17,770 nucleotides of DNA from Thioalkalivibrio sp. (lineage in GTDB: Bacteria; Pseudomonadota; Gammaproteobacteria; Ectothiorhodospirales; Ectothiorhodospiraceae), in contig SLNI01000191.1 of NCBI GenBank assembly GCA_007133115.1, forward strand, positions 1 through 17,770, read 5' to 3'. Within the stretch, counting starts at the first letter, position 1, and every line of letters begins with the position of its first letter. A model generated the notes under the pieces. It was not told where the DNA came from. It worked only from the letters and a program-made list of their open reading frames with translations, and ran no database searches. Below, in pieces: positions 1-7,860 of this stretch. The position numbers and the translations under genes were made by a program.

Positions 1-1178
1 ACGAGCTTCATTGCCACCGGTGCGACGTCGCCTTCGGCGAACGCCCGCGCCAGACCACCGTATTCAGTCTCGTAGATCTTCACCGAATCCCCGAACTTCT
101 GCATGGCTTGCGGCTCCGTCATGCCCACGGCGGCGGTCGGTGGGTGCGTGAACGTCACGGTCGGGATCTGGCTGTAATCGACCGGAACCGGGTTGCGCTC
201 GGGAGCGAACCAGCGGTCGGCGAGGCGGCGACCAGCGGCAATGGCCACCGGGGTCAGCGGTCCCTTGCCAATGATGTCGCCCAGCGCGAATACGCCGGTT
301 ACGTTGGTCTCCTGCCATTCGCCGACTGGAACCACTCCGCTGGGGTGCACCTCGACGCCGATCGCTTCGAGGCCGATGTCTCGGGTGTTCGGACGACGTC
401 CAACCGCCCAGAGCACTTTCTCGAACGGTCCGTACTCACTGCCGTCCGCGATCTCTACCCGAACCGCGCCGGGGGTGCCGCCGAGGCCGGTCACCTTGGC
501 GCCCAGATGCCGCTGGATACCCTGCTCCTCCATGTGCCTGGCCAGCACATGGCTGATCATCGGGTCGAACATTTCCAGGATCCGGTTCTCCATTGCAATC
601 ACGGTGACGTCGACGCCCATGGCACGCAGCATTCCGGCCATTTCCAGCCCGATGTAGCCGGCCCCGATGATTGCGATGGAGCGTGGCAGGTCGTCCCACT
701 GGAAGAAGTCATCGGACGTCGCGCCCAGCTCGTGCCCCGGCATGCGCGGCACCAGCGGTTCTCCACCGGTGGCAATCACAATGCGATCGCCCTGATAGGT
801 TTTGCCGCCCGCGGTGACGGTGCGCTCGTCCAGGACCTGCGCCCGTTCGGGCACGTGTTCAACACCCAGGCGTTCCAGGTAGCCGGACCAGTAGTCGTTG
901 AGCATGCGCAGGAACGCATGGCGACGCTGGACCAGGTCCGGGTAGCGGATGTCTGAGATCTGGATATCCAGCCCGAATTCATGGGCATGGCGGGCCTGGG
1001 TGGCGTGGTGTGCCGCGTACCAGGTGAGTTTCTTCGGCACGCAGCCCTCGTTGACGCAGGTGCCTCCCAGCGGTTTCGGGTCGAACACCACGACGCGTGC
1101 TCCATGGCCGGCAGCCCGTTCCGCCACGGCCAGGCCGCCGCTACCACCGCCGATTACGATTACGTCGTACTTGTCCAT
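1..1178 (-). CDS. garB: Glutathione (amide) reductase, garB-like flavoprotein disulfide reductase; partial at left edge
   Basis: This FAD enzyme of the pyridine nucleotide-disulfide oxidoreductase family should reduce oxidised glutathione, or glutathione amide, in the cytoplasm. The first 392 residues are present; the dimerisation domain runs off the left edge (relatives are about 450-460 aa). Visible are the N-terminal FAD fingerprint GGGSGG (10-15), the redox-active disulfide in GGTCVNEGCVPKK (C41, C46), a second dinucleotide fold GAGYIG (172-177), ATGG near 136-139 and a GR-like FTHPP motif. The two arginines that give E. coli Gor its NADPH preference (R198, R204) align with M196 and E202, and the fingerprint ends in Gly instead of Ala, so NADH is the likelier donor. 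E20 replaces human GR Arg37, which contacts the glutathione glycine carboxylate. The start at 1178 follows GGGAG by 5 nt. The gene lies 148 bp downstream of the Prx-Grx fusion, the garA-garB order. An ordinary gor with altered cofactor use remains possible. Confidence 0.85.
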   Translation of the reverse strand, partial: MDKYDVIVIGGGSGGLAVAERAAGHGARVVVFDPKPLGGTCVNEGCVPKKLTWYAAHHATQARHAHEFGLDIQISDIRYPDLVQRRHAFLRMLNDYWSGYLERLGVEHVPERAQVLDERTVTAGGKTYQGDRIVIATGGEPLVPRMPGHELGATSDDFFQWDDLPRSIAIIGAGYIGLEMAGMLRAMGVDVTVIAMENRILEMFDPMISHVLARHMEEQGIQRHLGAKVTGLGGTPGAVRVEIADGSEYGPFEKVLWAVGRRPNTRDIGLEAIGVEVHPSGVVPVGEWQETNVTGVFALGDIIGKGPLTPVAIAAGRRLADRWFAPERNPVPVDYSQIPTVTFTHPPTAAVGMTEPQAMQKFGDSVKIYETEYGGLARAFAEGDVAPVAMKL

Positions 1179-1293
1179 GCTGGCTCCCGTTCAATCTGTG
1201 TTCGAAAACGGCCCCGCATCATCGGAGCGCGTCGGAAAATCTGATTCCATATGGTACCGGGTTATGCGACGCCGGCTGAATAGCCGACCCGTG

Positions 1294-1319
1294 GGTGCCG
1301 GGGACCGGTCCCCGGCACC
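1294..1319. repeat. Perfect 26-bp palindrome between garA and garB
   Basis: The left arm GGTGCCGGGGACC is followed directly by its exact reverse complement, centred on ACCGGT. In the minus-strand transcript it would form a very stable GC hairpin just after the garA stop. There is no T-tract after it on either strand, so it does not look like a standard intrinsic terminator. It could be a processing or stability hairpin that sets the garA:garB ratio, a binding site, or a REP-like repeat. A smaller 5-bp hairpin (1273-1286) lies next to it. Apart from these, 1179-1326 holds only the garB ribosome binding site. Confidence 0.8.
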
Positions 1320-1326
1320 TGCCGCG

Positions 1327-2082
1327 TCAGGCTGCGGCGGGTTGCGGGTCGTCCTGCAGCCAGGCCTTCAGGTCCTCGGACCCGCCGATGCGCGCACCGT
1401 TCACAAACACCTGCGGTACGGTCATCGCACCCGTGGCGGCGCGAAGGCTGCGCAGATTGGCGTCGCGGCCCAGCACGATCTCCTCGAAGTCCATGCCCGC
1501 CTGTTCCAGGTCTTCCTTCGCCGCCTTGCAGTAGGGGCAGCCCGGCTTGGTGAACAGCACGACATCCTTCGGGCGGGCCGCCTTCGGCGCCACGTACTCG
1601 AGCATGGTATCGGCGTCGGAAACGACGAACGGGTCGCCCGGCTCGTCCGGCTCGATGAACTGCTTCTCGATCACACCGTCGCGAACGAGCATCGAATAGC
1701 GCCACGAACGCTTGCCGAAGCCGAGGTCGGACTTGTCGACCAGCATGCCCATGCCTTCGGTGAACTCGCCGTTGCCATCGGCCAGGAAGGTGACGCGGTC
1801 GGCCTGCTGGTCCGCCTGCCAGGCTTCCATCACGAAACCGTCGTTGACCGAGATGCACACGATTTCATCGATGCCCTGGGCCTTGAACACCGGCGCCAGT
1901 TCGTTGTACCGCGGCACATGCGCCGAGGAACAGGTCGGAGTGAAGGCGCCGGGAAGCGCAAAGACCACCACGTTGCGGCCCGTGAAGATGTCGGTGGAGC
2001 GAACGTCGTTCCATTCGTTGTCGGTGCGGCAGCGGAACGTCATTTCGGGGACGCGCTGGCCTTCTCGTGCTTGCAATGCCAT
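1327..2082 (-). CDS. garA: Peroxiredoxin-glutaredoxin fusion peroxidase, garA-like
   Basis: This 251-aa protein joins a Prx5-type peroxiredoxin (about residues 1-165) to a C-terminal glutaredoxin (about 172-245). The peroxidatic cysteine is C51 in [14 protein letters not shown]. The glutaredoxin site is C182-P-Y-C185, with the cis-proline loop TVP (221-223) and the GG motif IGGSEDL. Known relatives (Chromatium GarA, Haemophilus hybrid Prx) reduce hydrogen peroxide and small alkyl hydroperoxides with electrons from glutathione or glutathione amide, the fused glutaredoxin recycling the peroxiredoxin in the same chain. The start at 2082 is supported by an AGGAGA ribosome binding site about 7 nt upstream. 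It is the first gene of a probable two-gene unit with the reductase, which regenerates its thiol. An OxyR-like motif upstream (2193-2229) suggests peroxide induction. The domain call is firm; glutathione amide as the thiol is inference. Confidence 0.93.
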   Translation of the reverse strand: MALQAREGQRVPEMTFRCRTDNEWNDVRSTDIFTGRNVVVFALPGAFTPTCSSAHVPRYNELAPVFKAQGIDEIVCISVNDGFVMEAWQADQQADRVTFLADGNGEFTEGMGMLVDKSDLGFGKRSWRYSMLVRDGVIEKQFIEPDEPGDPFVVSDADTMLEYVAPKAARPKDVVLFTKPGCPYCKAAKEDLEQAGMDFEEIVLGRDANLRSLRAATGAMTVPQVFVNGARIGGSEDLKAWLQDDPQPAAA

Positions 2083-2192
2083 GTCGATTCTCCTGAGTGG
2101 AAAGGTTGTGATTCGGTAGGGTGAAAAGATTTTCAGGTCCAGCTCGGTGCTGGAGTGACTCCCACCTTACGTAGGGTAGGAAAATAACTCCA

Positions 2193-2229
2193 ATCGAATG
2201 AAAGTATATGGATGATAGTATTTCTCTAA
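2193..2229. promoter_or_regulatory. Candidate OxyR binding site upstream of garA
   Basis: Four tetranucleotides lie at exact 7-base intervals: ATCG (2193), GTAT (2204), ATAG (2215), CTAA (2226). The OxyR pattern is ATAG-N7-CTAT-N7-ATAG-N7-CTAT, so 13 of the 16 tetranucleotide bases agree with correct spacing. A TATACT hexamer on the minus strand (2208-2203) overlaps it. It sits about 110-150 bp upstream of the peroxidase start, and hybrid Prx genes elsewhere are OxyR targets. The stretch is AT-rich inside a GC-rich region, which raises the chance of accidental matches. Confidence 0.4.
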
Positions 2230-2326
2230 ATACAGGTCCGGGCCGACTGCGGGGGTCCGGTTGACGGCAGACGCGTAAAAGGCGGAAGCTTTGAGGTCAA
2301 GCCTGCACGCTCAGGCACCCGCGTTA

Positions 2327-2440
<114 letters not shown>

Positions 2441-2495
2441 CCCTTCGCGCACACCGACCGGCCCGACCGGTGTACAGAGAGGTCTTGAGGAACCG

Positions 2496-4259
2496 ATGAG
2501 TCACCAGGTGCTGGCCCGAAAGTGGCGCCCCGGCCGGTTCGAGGACCTGGTGGGGCAACCCCACGTGGTTCGGGCGCTGATGAACGCGCTCACGAGCGGC
2601 CGCCTGCACCACGCCTACCTGTTCTCGGGTACGCGGGGGGTGGGCAAGACCACCGTGGCCCGGATTCTCGCCCGCTGCCTCAATTGTGAGACCGGCATCA
2701 CGGCAACGCCTTGCGGTGAATGCCGATCCTGTATCGAGATCTCCGAGGGCCGTCACCTGGACCTGATCGAGGTCGATGCGGCATCGCGAACCCGCGTCGA
2801 TGACACCCGGGAACTGCTTGACAACGTTTCCTACGCACCGGTCTCGGGGCGCTTCAAGGTGTACCTGATCGACGAGGTGCACATGCTCTCGGAGAAGAGC
2901 TTCAACGCCCTGCTGAAGACGCTCGAGGAGCCACCGCCCCACGTGATGTTCCTGCTCGCGACCACCGATCCGCAGAAACTCCCGGTTACGGTGTTGTCGC
3001 GCTGTCTGCAGTTCAACCTGAAACCGATGCCGGGTCCGTTGATCGCCGAGCATCTGGGTCGGGTGCTGGAAGCCGAGGCGGTATCGGCGGAGCCCGGCGC
3101 GCTGCTGCGGCTCGCTGAAGCCGCGGAGGGCAGCATGCGGGATGCCCTGAGTCTGACCGACCAGGCGATCGCATACGGTGGCGCGAACCTCACGGAGTCC
3201 GAAGTTTGCGACATGATCGGGCTGTTGCCACGCTCCCGGCTCACCGTGTTGCTGGATGCCGCCTGGGCGGGGCAGGGCGCGCGCATGCTCGATGAGGTGA
3301 ACGAACTCGAGAAACTCGCTCCGGATTGGAGTCGGCTTTTGGAGGAACTCGCGGCGCTGGTGCACGGCGTCGCCGTGGATCAGGTCCTGGCGGAGGATGC
3401 ACCGGATCAGGAGGATCCGGTCCATCGCTGGCGGTGGGAGGCAGCGCGGCGGGAAAGCCAGGAGGAGATTCAGCTGAGTTACGAGATCCTGGTGCGCGGT
3501 GCGCGCGATCTTTCGTTCGCCCCGGATCCGCGGGTTGGCGTCGAAATGACCCTGCTGCGTCTTGTTGCCTTTCGACCGGATCCATTGCCGGCGGCGGAGT
3601 CGGCGGAGTCTGGGCAGGCGCCGGGGCGGTCGGTGCGGCCCGCGGCGGTGCCCGCCAGGGCGACCCGGGAGCCTTCCGGGGCCCGCGGCGCCGGGGTCCG
3701 GGATTCGGCTGTTGGTTCGGGTACAGCGCGGCGCCCGGCCGCGCCGACGGCAGAGGCGCCCGCCCCGAAGCGGCCCTCTCCGCCGCCGGCCGCGCCGCCA
3801 AGCCCGGGCGACTCCGTGCGGGAGCCCACTCCCGTGTCGGAGCCGGTGATGCTGGATTGGCACGCGTTCGCCCGCGATCTGGTACCCGGACCCGCGCGAG
3901 AATTGGCTCTGCACGCCGACCTGATCGAGTGCGCAGACGGGCGAGTGGTGATTGCGGTTCCGGCTGCGCAGCGAATGCTTGGAACCGAACGTACGCGCAA
4001 ACGGCTTTCCGAGTCGCTGACCCTGATCCTGCAGCGCGAAGTGCGGCTGGAATTACGCGAACAGTCCGCGCCTTCGGACACCACGCCTGCGGCGCGCCTT
4101 GCGGCCGATGCGGCGGAGCTTCAGGCTAGAGCGGAAGCGGAGGTCCGTGCGGATCCCGTCATCCAGACTCTGCGCGATACGTTTGGCGCCGAGGTGGCGC
4201 GCGTGAGTCTGGAGGAAAGAGCGACGGACCCCGGCGTGGACGGCGCGGGTGCCCGCTGA
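2496..4259 (+). CDS. dnaX: DNA polymerase III subunit tau (clamp-loader ATPase)
   Basis: This 587-aa AAA+ ATPase loads the sliding clamp and, in full-length tau form, tethers polymerase cores and helicase at the fork. The Walker A motif GTRGVGKT is at 45-52, the zinc-module cysteines are C64, C73, C76 and C79 (the same numbers as in E. coli), Walker B is VYLIDE (122-127), sensor 1 is in TTDPQK and the SRC arginine finger is R169. An Ala/Pro-rich linker (about 365-450) leads to a C-terminal tau-type domain beginning near VMLDWHAF. The start at 2496 is preceded by GAGG at 2487-2490; the frame stays open further upstream, but that stretch runs into the SRP RNA. E. coli makes shorter gamma by frameshifting on an A-rich heptamer; I see no such site here. 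It heads the dnaX-ybaB-recR cluster. Confidence 0.97.
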   Translation: MSHQVLARKWRPGRFEDLVGQPHVVRALMNALTSGRLHHAYLFSGTRGVGKTTVARILARCLNCETGITATPCGECRSCIEISEGRHLDLIEVDAASRTRVDDTRELLDNVSYAPVSGRFKVYLIDEVHMLSEKSFNALLKTLEEPPPHVMFLLATTDPQKLPVTVLSRCLQFNLKPMPGPLIAEHLGRVLEAEAVSAEPGALLRLAEAAEGSMRDALSLTDQAIAYGGANLTESEVCDMIGLLPRSRLTVLLDAAWAGQGARMLDEVNELEKLAPDWSRLLEELAALVHGVAVDQVLAEDAPDQEDPVHRWRWEAARRESQEEIQLSYEILVRGARDLSFAPDPRVGVEMTLLRLVAFRPDPLPAAESAESGQAPGRSVRPAAVPARATREPSGARGAGVRDSAVGSGTARRPAAPTAEAPAPKRPSPPPAAPPSPGDSVREPTPVSEPVMLDWHAFARDLVPGPARELALHADLIECADGRVVIAVPAAQRMLGTERTRKRLSESLTLILQREVRLELREQSAPSDTTPAARLAADAAELQARAEAEVRADPVIQTLRDTFGAEVARVSLEERATDPGVDGAGAR

Positions 4260-4335
4260 GGGCCGGTGCATCCCGCGTGCGCGGACCCGTTACATTTCAA
4301 TTTTTGTCGATGTGAACGACCAGGAGCTTGGGAAC

Positions 4336-4662
4336 ATGATGAAGGGTGGCTTGGGCGGGCTGATGAAGCAGGCCCAGAAGATGCAGGAAGACATGCAGAA
4401 GGTGCAGGCCGAACTGGCCAATATGGAAGTGGAAGGCCAGGCCGGAGGCGGCCTGGTCCAGGTGCTCATGACCGGCAAGCATGAGGTAAGGCGTGTGAAG
4501 ATTGATCCCGGTCTTTTTGACGATGATCGCGACATGATCGAGGATCTTGTCGCGGCTGCCGTCAACGATGCCGTACACAAGGCGGAAACGGCCGCGCAGG
4601 AGAGGATGGCTGGGCTGACGGCAGGTATGGGCCTGCCGCCCGGCATGAAGCTGCCGTTCTGA
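4336..4662 (+). CDS. ybaB: YbaB/EbfC nucleoid-associated DNA-binding protein
   Basis: This 108-aa protein, close in length to E. coli YbaB (109 aa), has the family layout: a Gly/Met-rich N-terminus, a helix rich in Gln, Met and Lys ([14 protein letters not shown]), the conserved strand region [20 protein letters not shown], and a C-terminal helix. Family members are dimeric DNA-binding proteins found with dnaX and recR in many bacteria; the role is thought to be nucleoid organisation or repair support. The start at 4336 has AGGAG 9 nt upstream; a second ATG follows immediately at 4339. The frame is open further upstream, but no better ribosome binding site is seen there. It lies 76 bp after dnaX and 22 bp before recR. 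Confidence 0.95.
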   Translation: MMKGGLGGLMKQAQKMQEDMQKVQAELANMEVEGQAGGGLVQVLMTGKHEVRRVKIDPGLFDDDRDMIEDLVAAAVNDAVHKAETAAQERMAGLTAGMGLPPGMKLPF

Positions 4663-4684
4663 GCGGGGTGCCGGGACGGAGCGG

Positions 4685-5275
4685 ATGGAAGCGGCCCTGG
4701 ATGAATTGATCGCCGCCCTGCGTTGCCTTCCGGGGGTGGGTGTACGGTCCGCGCGGCGTATGGCGCTGCATCTGCTGGAACGCGATCGGCAGGGTGGGCG
4801 TCGTCTGTCGCAGGCGCTCGATGTGGCGGTGGAGACCATCGGACACTGCTCGGTCTGCCGCACCCTGACCGCCTCGGATACCTGCCCACGATGCCTGGAT
4901 GCGGGGCGCGATCGCGGCGTGATCTGCGTGGTCGAAAATCCGGGAGATGTCCTGGCGATCGAGAACGCCACGGACTACCGAGGGCTGTTTCACGTGCTGC
5001 TCGGCCGTCTGTCGCCGCTCGATGGGATCGGACCCGAGCAGCTGGGACTCGACCGTCTCGAGCAGCGCTTTCGGCAGCACGCGGTGCGGGAGTTGATTCT
5101 GGCTACAAACGCGTCGGTCGAAGGTGAAGTCACGGCACACTATCTCTCCGAAATGGCGGCGAGGCATGGGATTCGGGCCACCCGCATCGCCCAGGGTGTC
5201 CCCTCCGGCGGCGAACTGGAGTACCTGGATTCAGGCACCTTGAACCAGGCGCTTTCCGGTCGCCGCGACTACTGA
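4685..5275 (+). CDS. recR: Recombination mediator protein RecR
   Basis: At 196 aa it has the usual RecR length and domain order: an N-terminal helix-hairpin-helix (LPGVGVRSARRMA, 15-27), a C4 zinc finger (C55, C58, C67, C70), and a Toprim domain from about residue 78 with VVENPGD (E84) and the DGIGPEQL segment, then a C-terminal PSGGELEYLDSGTL region typical of the family. RecR acts with RecO (and RecF) to load RecA on SSB-coated single-stranded gaps. It follows ybaB closely, so co-transcription with dnaX-ybaB is likely. No residue of the expected motifs is missing. Confidence 0.97.
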   Translation: MEAALDELIAALRCLPGVGVRSARRMALHLLERDRQGGRRLSQALDVAVETIGHCSVCRTLTASDTCPRCLDAGRDRGVICVVENPGDVLAIENATDYRGLFHVLLGRLSPLDGIGPEQLGLDRLEQRFRQHAVRELILATNASVEGEVTAHYLSEMAARHGIRATRIAQGVPSGGELEYLDSGTLNQALSGRRDY

Positions 5276-5320
5276 GTGCCGCGCTGATCCGCGGGCTCGA
5301 TGATTCGTGAGGACAGCGTC

Positions 5321-5665
5321 ATGAACGACTGTATTTTCTGTAGTATCGCCAACCGGCAGATTCCCGCCGAACTGATCGTGGAAACCGACACGCTGGTCGC
5401 TTTCCACGATCTGAATCCACAGGCACCTCAGCACGTCCTGCTGATTCCGAAAAAGCATATCGCCACGCTGGATGGTGCAGGGGACGAGGATCGGGCGGTC
5501 CTCGGGGACCTGTTGTTGGCCGCGGCCGAGATTGCCCGGCGGCTCGGATTCGCGGAAGCCGGCTACCGGACTGTGATCAACTGCAACCAGAACGGGGGGC
5601 AATCGGTCTACCATCTGCATGTTCACGTCCTTGGCGGACGCGCGCTGGAATGGCCCCCGGGATGA
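5321..5665 (+). CDS. hinT: HIT-family purine nucleoside phosphoramidase (HinT-like)
   Basis: This 114-aa protein ends with the histidine triad YHLHVHVLGG (H98, H100, H102), the nucleotide-phosphate binding and catalytic signature of HIT proteins. The N-terminal CIFC motif (C4, C7), which can bind zinc, and the IPKKHI strand fit the HinT/PKCI branch, which hydrolyses AMP-lysine, AMP-phosphoramidates and related adenylates in the cytoplasm. The start at 5321 is preferred over 5300 because GTGAGGAC lies just upstream at correct spacing and because homologues begin MxDCIFCxI. It follows recR by 45 bp and may be transcribed with it. The physiological substrate is unknown. Confidence 0.93.
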   Translation: MNDCIFCSIANRQIPAELIVETDTLVAFHDLNPQAPQHVLLIPKKHIATLDGAGDEDRAVLGDLLLAAAEIARRLGFAEAGYRTVINCNQNGGQSVYHLHVHVLGGRALEWPPG

Positions 5666-5735
5666 TGGAAAAGGTTTATACTAAGAGGTGACGAAATTTC
5701 TTCGGCCTTGAACGCGGTTAAGCCGTCCGAATGCG

Positions 5736-6500
5736 ATGATGAACGCCTCATTACAATCCAGCTTGCACTTCGGCCGTCCCGGTGGCTGGCTGGTTGCGCT
5801 CGTCTTTTTGCTGGTCCCGGCGCTGGCTCAGGCGGACAGCCGCTCGGTGTACGAGCTCTCGTATGCGTTCGGCCAGGAAGCCCGCCCTTCGCTCGAAGCC
5901 TACTCCACGAACGACCTGTTGCGTCCCGGTTTTCGAAGTGAGGCGCCTCGCGGCCAGGAGCTGAGTCTGGGTGTCCGTTCCACGCGCCTGCCATTCGCAC
6001 TGGAACCGGGGCTCGGGGAACAGTCGGTCGAGACGACCGGTGGGTTCATCCACCGGTTGGGCGACAGTGGCTTCGGCTATGGCATCAATTTGGGTTTGGG
6101 TCTGTACGCCTCCGCATGGGACCAGCCGCCCGATGCGGCCGACGCCGCTTTTTCGGGAACATCGTCGCTTATGGTCAGTGATTTCAGCGCCGGACCCACC
6201 TATGAAACCGGTAATCTGCTTAGCCGGATCCGGGTCGGGGTGCGTTACCCGATTCTGGGCGAAGCAGATTCGCGCAGCTCGTTTTACGGGCATCGGGGCG
6301 ACGCGGCGCGTAGCGCCGGTTATCTGAGCCTCGACAGCAGGTTGCGGTTCAGCAACCAGACCGAGATGTCGGTGAGCCTCTTCTACGACGACCACGGTGT
6401 CGCGGATGCGCTCAACTGGTCGGACGGCGGCCTCGATTTTCGGGGTGGGTTGAGTGGCGGCAGGTCTGTCGTCGGCCTCGAGATGGGGCTGAATTTCTGA
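5736..6500 (+). CDS. Uncharacterised exported protein, probable outer-membrane beta-barrel
   Basis: I do not recognise this 254-aa protein. It has a signal peptide: a hydrophobic stretch around residues 18-31 and a likely cut after ALAQA (residue 33). The mature part is rich in Gly, Ser, Tyr and Phe with alternating polar/hydrophobic stretches such as GFGYGINLGLGLYAS and AGYLSLDSRLRFSNQTEMSVSLFY. It ends GLEMGLNF, with a C-terminal Phe typical of a beta-signal recognised by the Bam machinery. There is no cysteine in the mature part and no known catalytic motif. A barrel of roughly 8-10 strands is plausible for this size. No clear ribosome binding site is seen; the next ATG, 5739, is an equally good start. 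It is convergent with rsgA, 7 bp away, and its neighbours do not suggest a function. Confidence 0.75.
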   Translation: MMNASLQSSLHFGRPGGWLVALVFLLVPALAQADSRSVYELSYAFGQEARPSLEAYSTNDLLRPGFRSEAPRGQELSLGVRSTRLPFALEPGLGEQSVETTGGFIHRLGDSGFGYGINLGLGLYASAWDQPPDAADAAFSGTSSLMVSDFSAGPTYETGNLLSRIRVGVRYPILGEADSRSSFYGHRGDAARSAGYLSLDSRLRFSNQTEMSVSLFYDDHGVADALNWSDGGLDFRGGLSGGRSVVGLEMGLNF

Positions 6501-6507
6501 CAGGACA

Positions 6508-7476
6508 CTAGGTTTCCGAGTCCCGGGCATGCCCCTTGCGCTCCAACGGGGAGTGTCTGTCCGATGTGCTGCCTGCTTCCATTCCTGAGAACAATTCCAG
6601 CCAGGCGGCCATGCGGCCTGCCATGATACGGCCCTCGTCCGCCGCGGTCCGGACCGCGCAATCGGGTTCGGCCCGGTGCGTACAGTTGCGGAAGCGGCAG
6701 TGCTGCGCGATTTCGGCGATGTCGGGAAATCCTCGGGCCAGATCGTCCGTGCTGCGAATCTCGGGAGAAAAGTCCCGGACCCCGGGAGAATCGATCCAGG
6801 CAGCGCCATCGCCGGTTTCGTACCAGCGGGCGGTGGTCGTGGTATGCCGGCCCTCGCCGGTGTCGCCCAACGCCCCGACCCGGAGCGTTTCACGCGGCAA
6901 CAGCGCCTGAACCAGGGAGGACTTTCCCGCGCCCGAAGGTCCGACGAGGATATTGCTTGCCCCCCGCGCGGCGGCTCGCAAGAGGTCGAGTCCGACTTCG
7001 GTATGCGCGCTGACGGACAGGATGGGGATATCGAGGGATCGGTAGTCGTCCGCCGCAAGGGTTCCGTGGCCGCCTTCCGCTGACGTGACCAGATCCGATT
7101 TGTTGATCAGGATGCCCGCCCGGGCGGGCAGGTTCAGAATGCCGACCAGGAACCGGTCGATCAGCAGGCGGGGCGTCTCAGGTCGCGGCGCCACCACGAT
7201 CCAGGCCCGGTCGATGTTGGCGGCAATGGTTTTCACCCGATGGGCCCCGTCACGTCGAACCAGCCGGTTCCCCCGTTCCGCCCTTCGGGCGACCGCAGCT
7301 TTGCCGTTCTCCAGAAACACGAGGTCGCCACAGACCACGTCGTCATTCCTGCGGCGGAGGTGAGCCCGCAACACCGGCTCGCCGGGCCGCGCGATATCGA
7401 CTTCACTGCCGTACCGCGCGATCACCCGAAACGGGTCATTCATCGCAACGACCGCCGCGTTACCGAGCCGTACCAT
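6508..7476 (-). CDS. rsgA: Ribosome small-subunit-dependent GTPase A (RsgA)
   Basis: This circularly permuted GTPase acts late in 30S maturation. The permutation is visible: G4 NKSD (125-128) precedes G1 GPSGAGKSS (179-187), and G3 DSPG (229-232) follows. An OB fold occupies the N-terminus, and a C-terminal zinc site with C260, C265, H267 and C273 (CRFRNCTHRAEPDC) is intact. The segment GDTGEGRHTTT carries the G2-like switch. The start is uncertain: 7476 (322 aa) has GAGG nearby but very close; 7443 (311 aa, beginning MNDPF) is an alternative. The ATG at 7536 would overlap the upstream dehydratase gene and is unlikely. It is the last gene of a probable operon with the carbinolamine dehydratase and cytochrome c genes. 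In E. coli rsgA lies divergent from orn, as it does here with two genes inserted between. Confidence 0.95.
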   Translation of the reverse strand: MVRLGNAAVVAMNDPFRVIARYGSEVDIARPGEPVLRAHLRRRNDDVVCGDLVFLENGKAAVARRAERGNRLVRRDGAHRVKTIAANIDRAWIVVAPRPETPRLLIDRFLVGILNLPARAGILINKSDLVTSAEGGHGTLAADDYRSLDIPILSVSAHTEVGLDLLRAAARGASNILVGPSGAGKSSLVQALLPRETLRVGALGDTGEGRHTTTTARWYETGDGAAWIDSPGVRDFSPEIRSTDDLARGFPDIAEIAQHCRFRNCTHRAEPDCAVRTAADEGRIMAGRMAAWLELFSGMEAGSTSDRHSPLERKGHARDSET

Positions 7477-7504
7477 CGCCTCGAGGCGGTATTCACACGG
7501 TGGA

Positions 7505-7840
7505 CTACGCGAACAGCGCGTCGATGCGCGCCGCACAAATGAAGTCGTTCCGGCTCAGGCCACTCACCGCGTGCGTGGAAAAATGCACGACGCAGCGGTT
7601 GAAGTGCACTTCCATGTCCGGGTGATGATCCTGTTGGTGGGCGATCCACGCGACGGCGTTCACGAACGCCATGGTTTGGTAGTAGTCCGCGAAGCGCAGC
7701 TCCCGCGAGATCCGACCTGCGTCCGGGTCCAGGCGCCAATCCGTATGGAGTTCTTCCGCGGCCCGTGCGCACTCGGCCGCGTCCATGGGTCCCGTGAATG
7801 TCTCCGGGGGCTCACAATGAAGCGCTTTCAGTGCATCCAT
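7505..7840 (-). CDS. phhB: Pterin-4a-carbinolamine dehydratase
   Basis: This 111-aa protein has the dehydratase family hallmarks: FADYYQTMAFVNAVAWIAHQ followed by DHHPDMEVHFNRCVVHFSTH, with the catalytic histidines H72, H73 and H90. It dehydrates 4a-hydroxytetrahydrobiopterin to regenerate the pterin cofactor of aromatic amino acid hydroxylases. No phenylalanine hydroxylase gene is seen in the window. In many bacteria lacking one, this family has been linked to other pterin roles such as molybdopterin metabolism, so the substrate here is open. GGAG lies 8 nt before the ATG. It sits 20 bp after the cytochrome c gene and 28 bp before rsgA. Confidence 0.93.
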   Translation of the reverse strand: MDALKALHCEPPETFTGPMDAAECARAAEELHTDWRLDPDAGRISRELRFADYYQTMAFVNAVAWIAHQQDHHPDMEVHFNRCVVHFSTHAVSGLSRNDFICAARIDALFA

Positions 7841-7860
7841 CCCAGGATCTCCGCGGAGTC

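Noticed and set aside
949..2124. Plus-strand frame antisense to the gar-like pair
   Set aside because: It covers parts of two well-supported genes and the palindrome between them; shadow of GC-rich coding.
2261..2283. TTGACG as the -35 of an ffs promoter
   Set aside because: No -10-like hexamer occurs at 16-18 bp spacing.
5677..5682. TATACT hexamer upstream of the beta-barrel gene as a -10 element
   Set aside because: No acceptable -35 sequence lies 15-19 bp upstream, so it is not enough to call a promoter.
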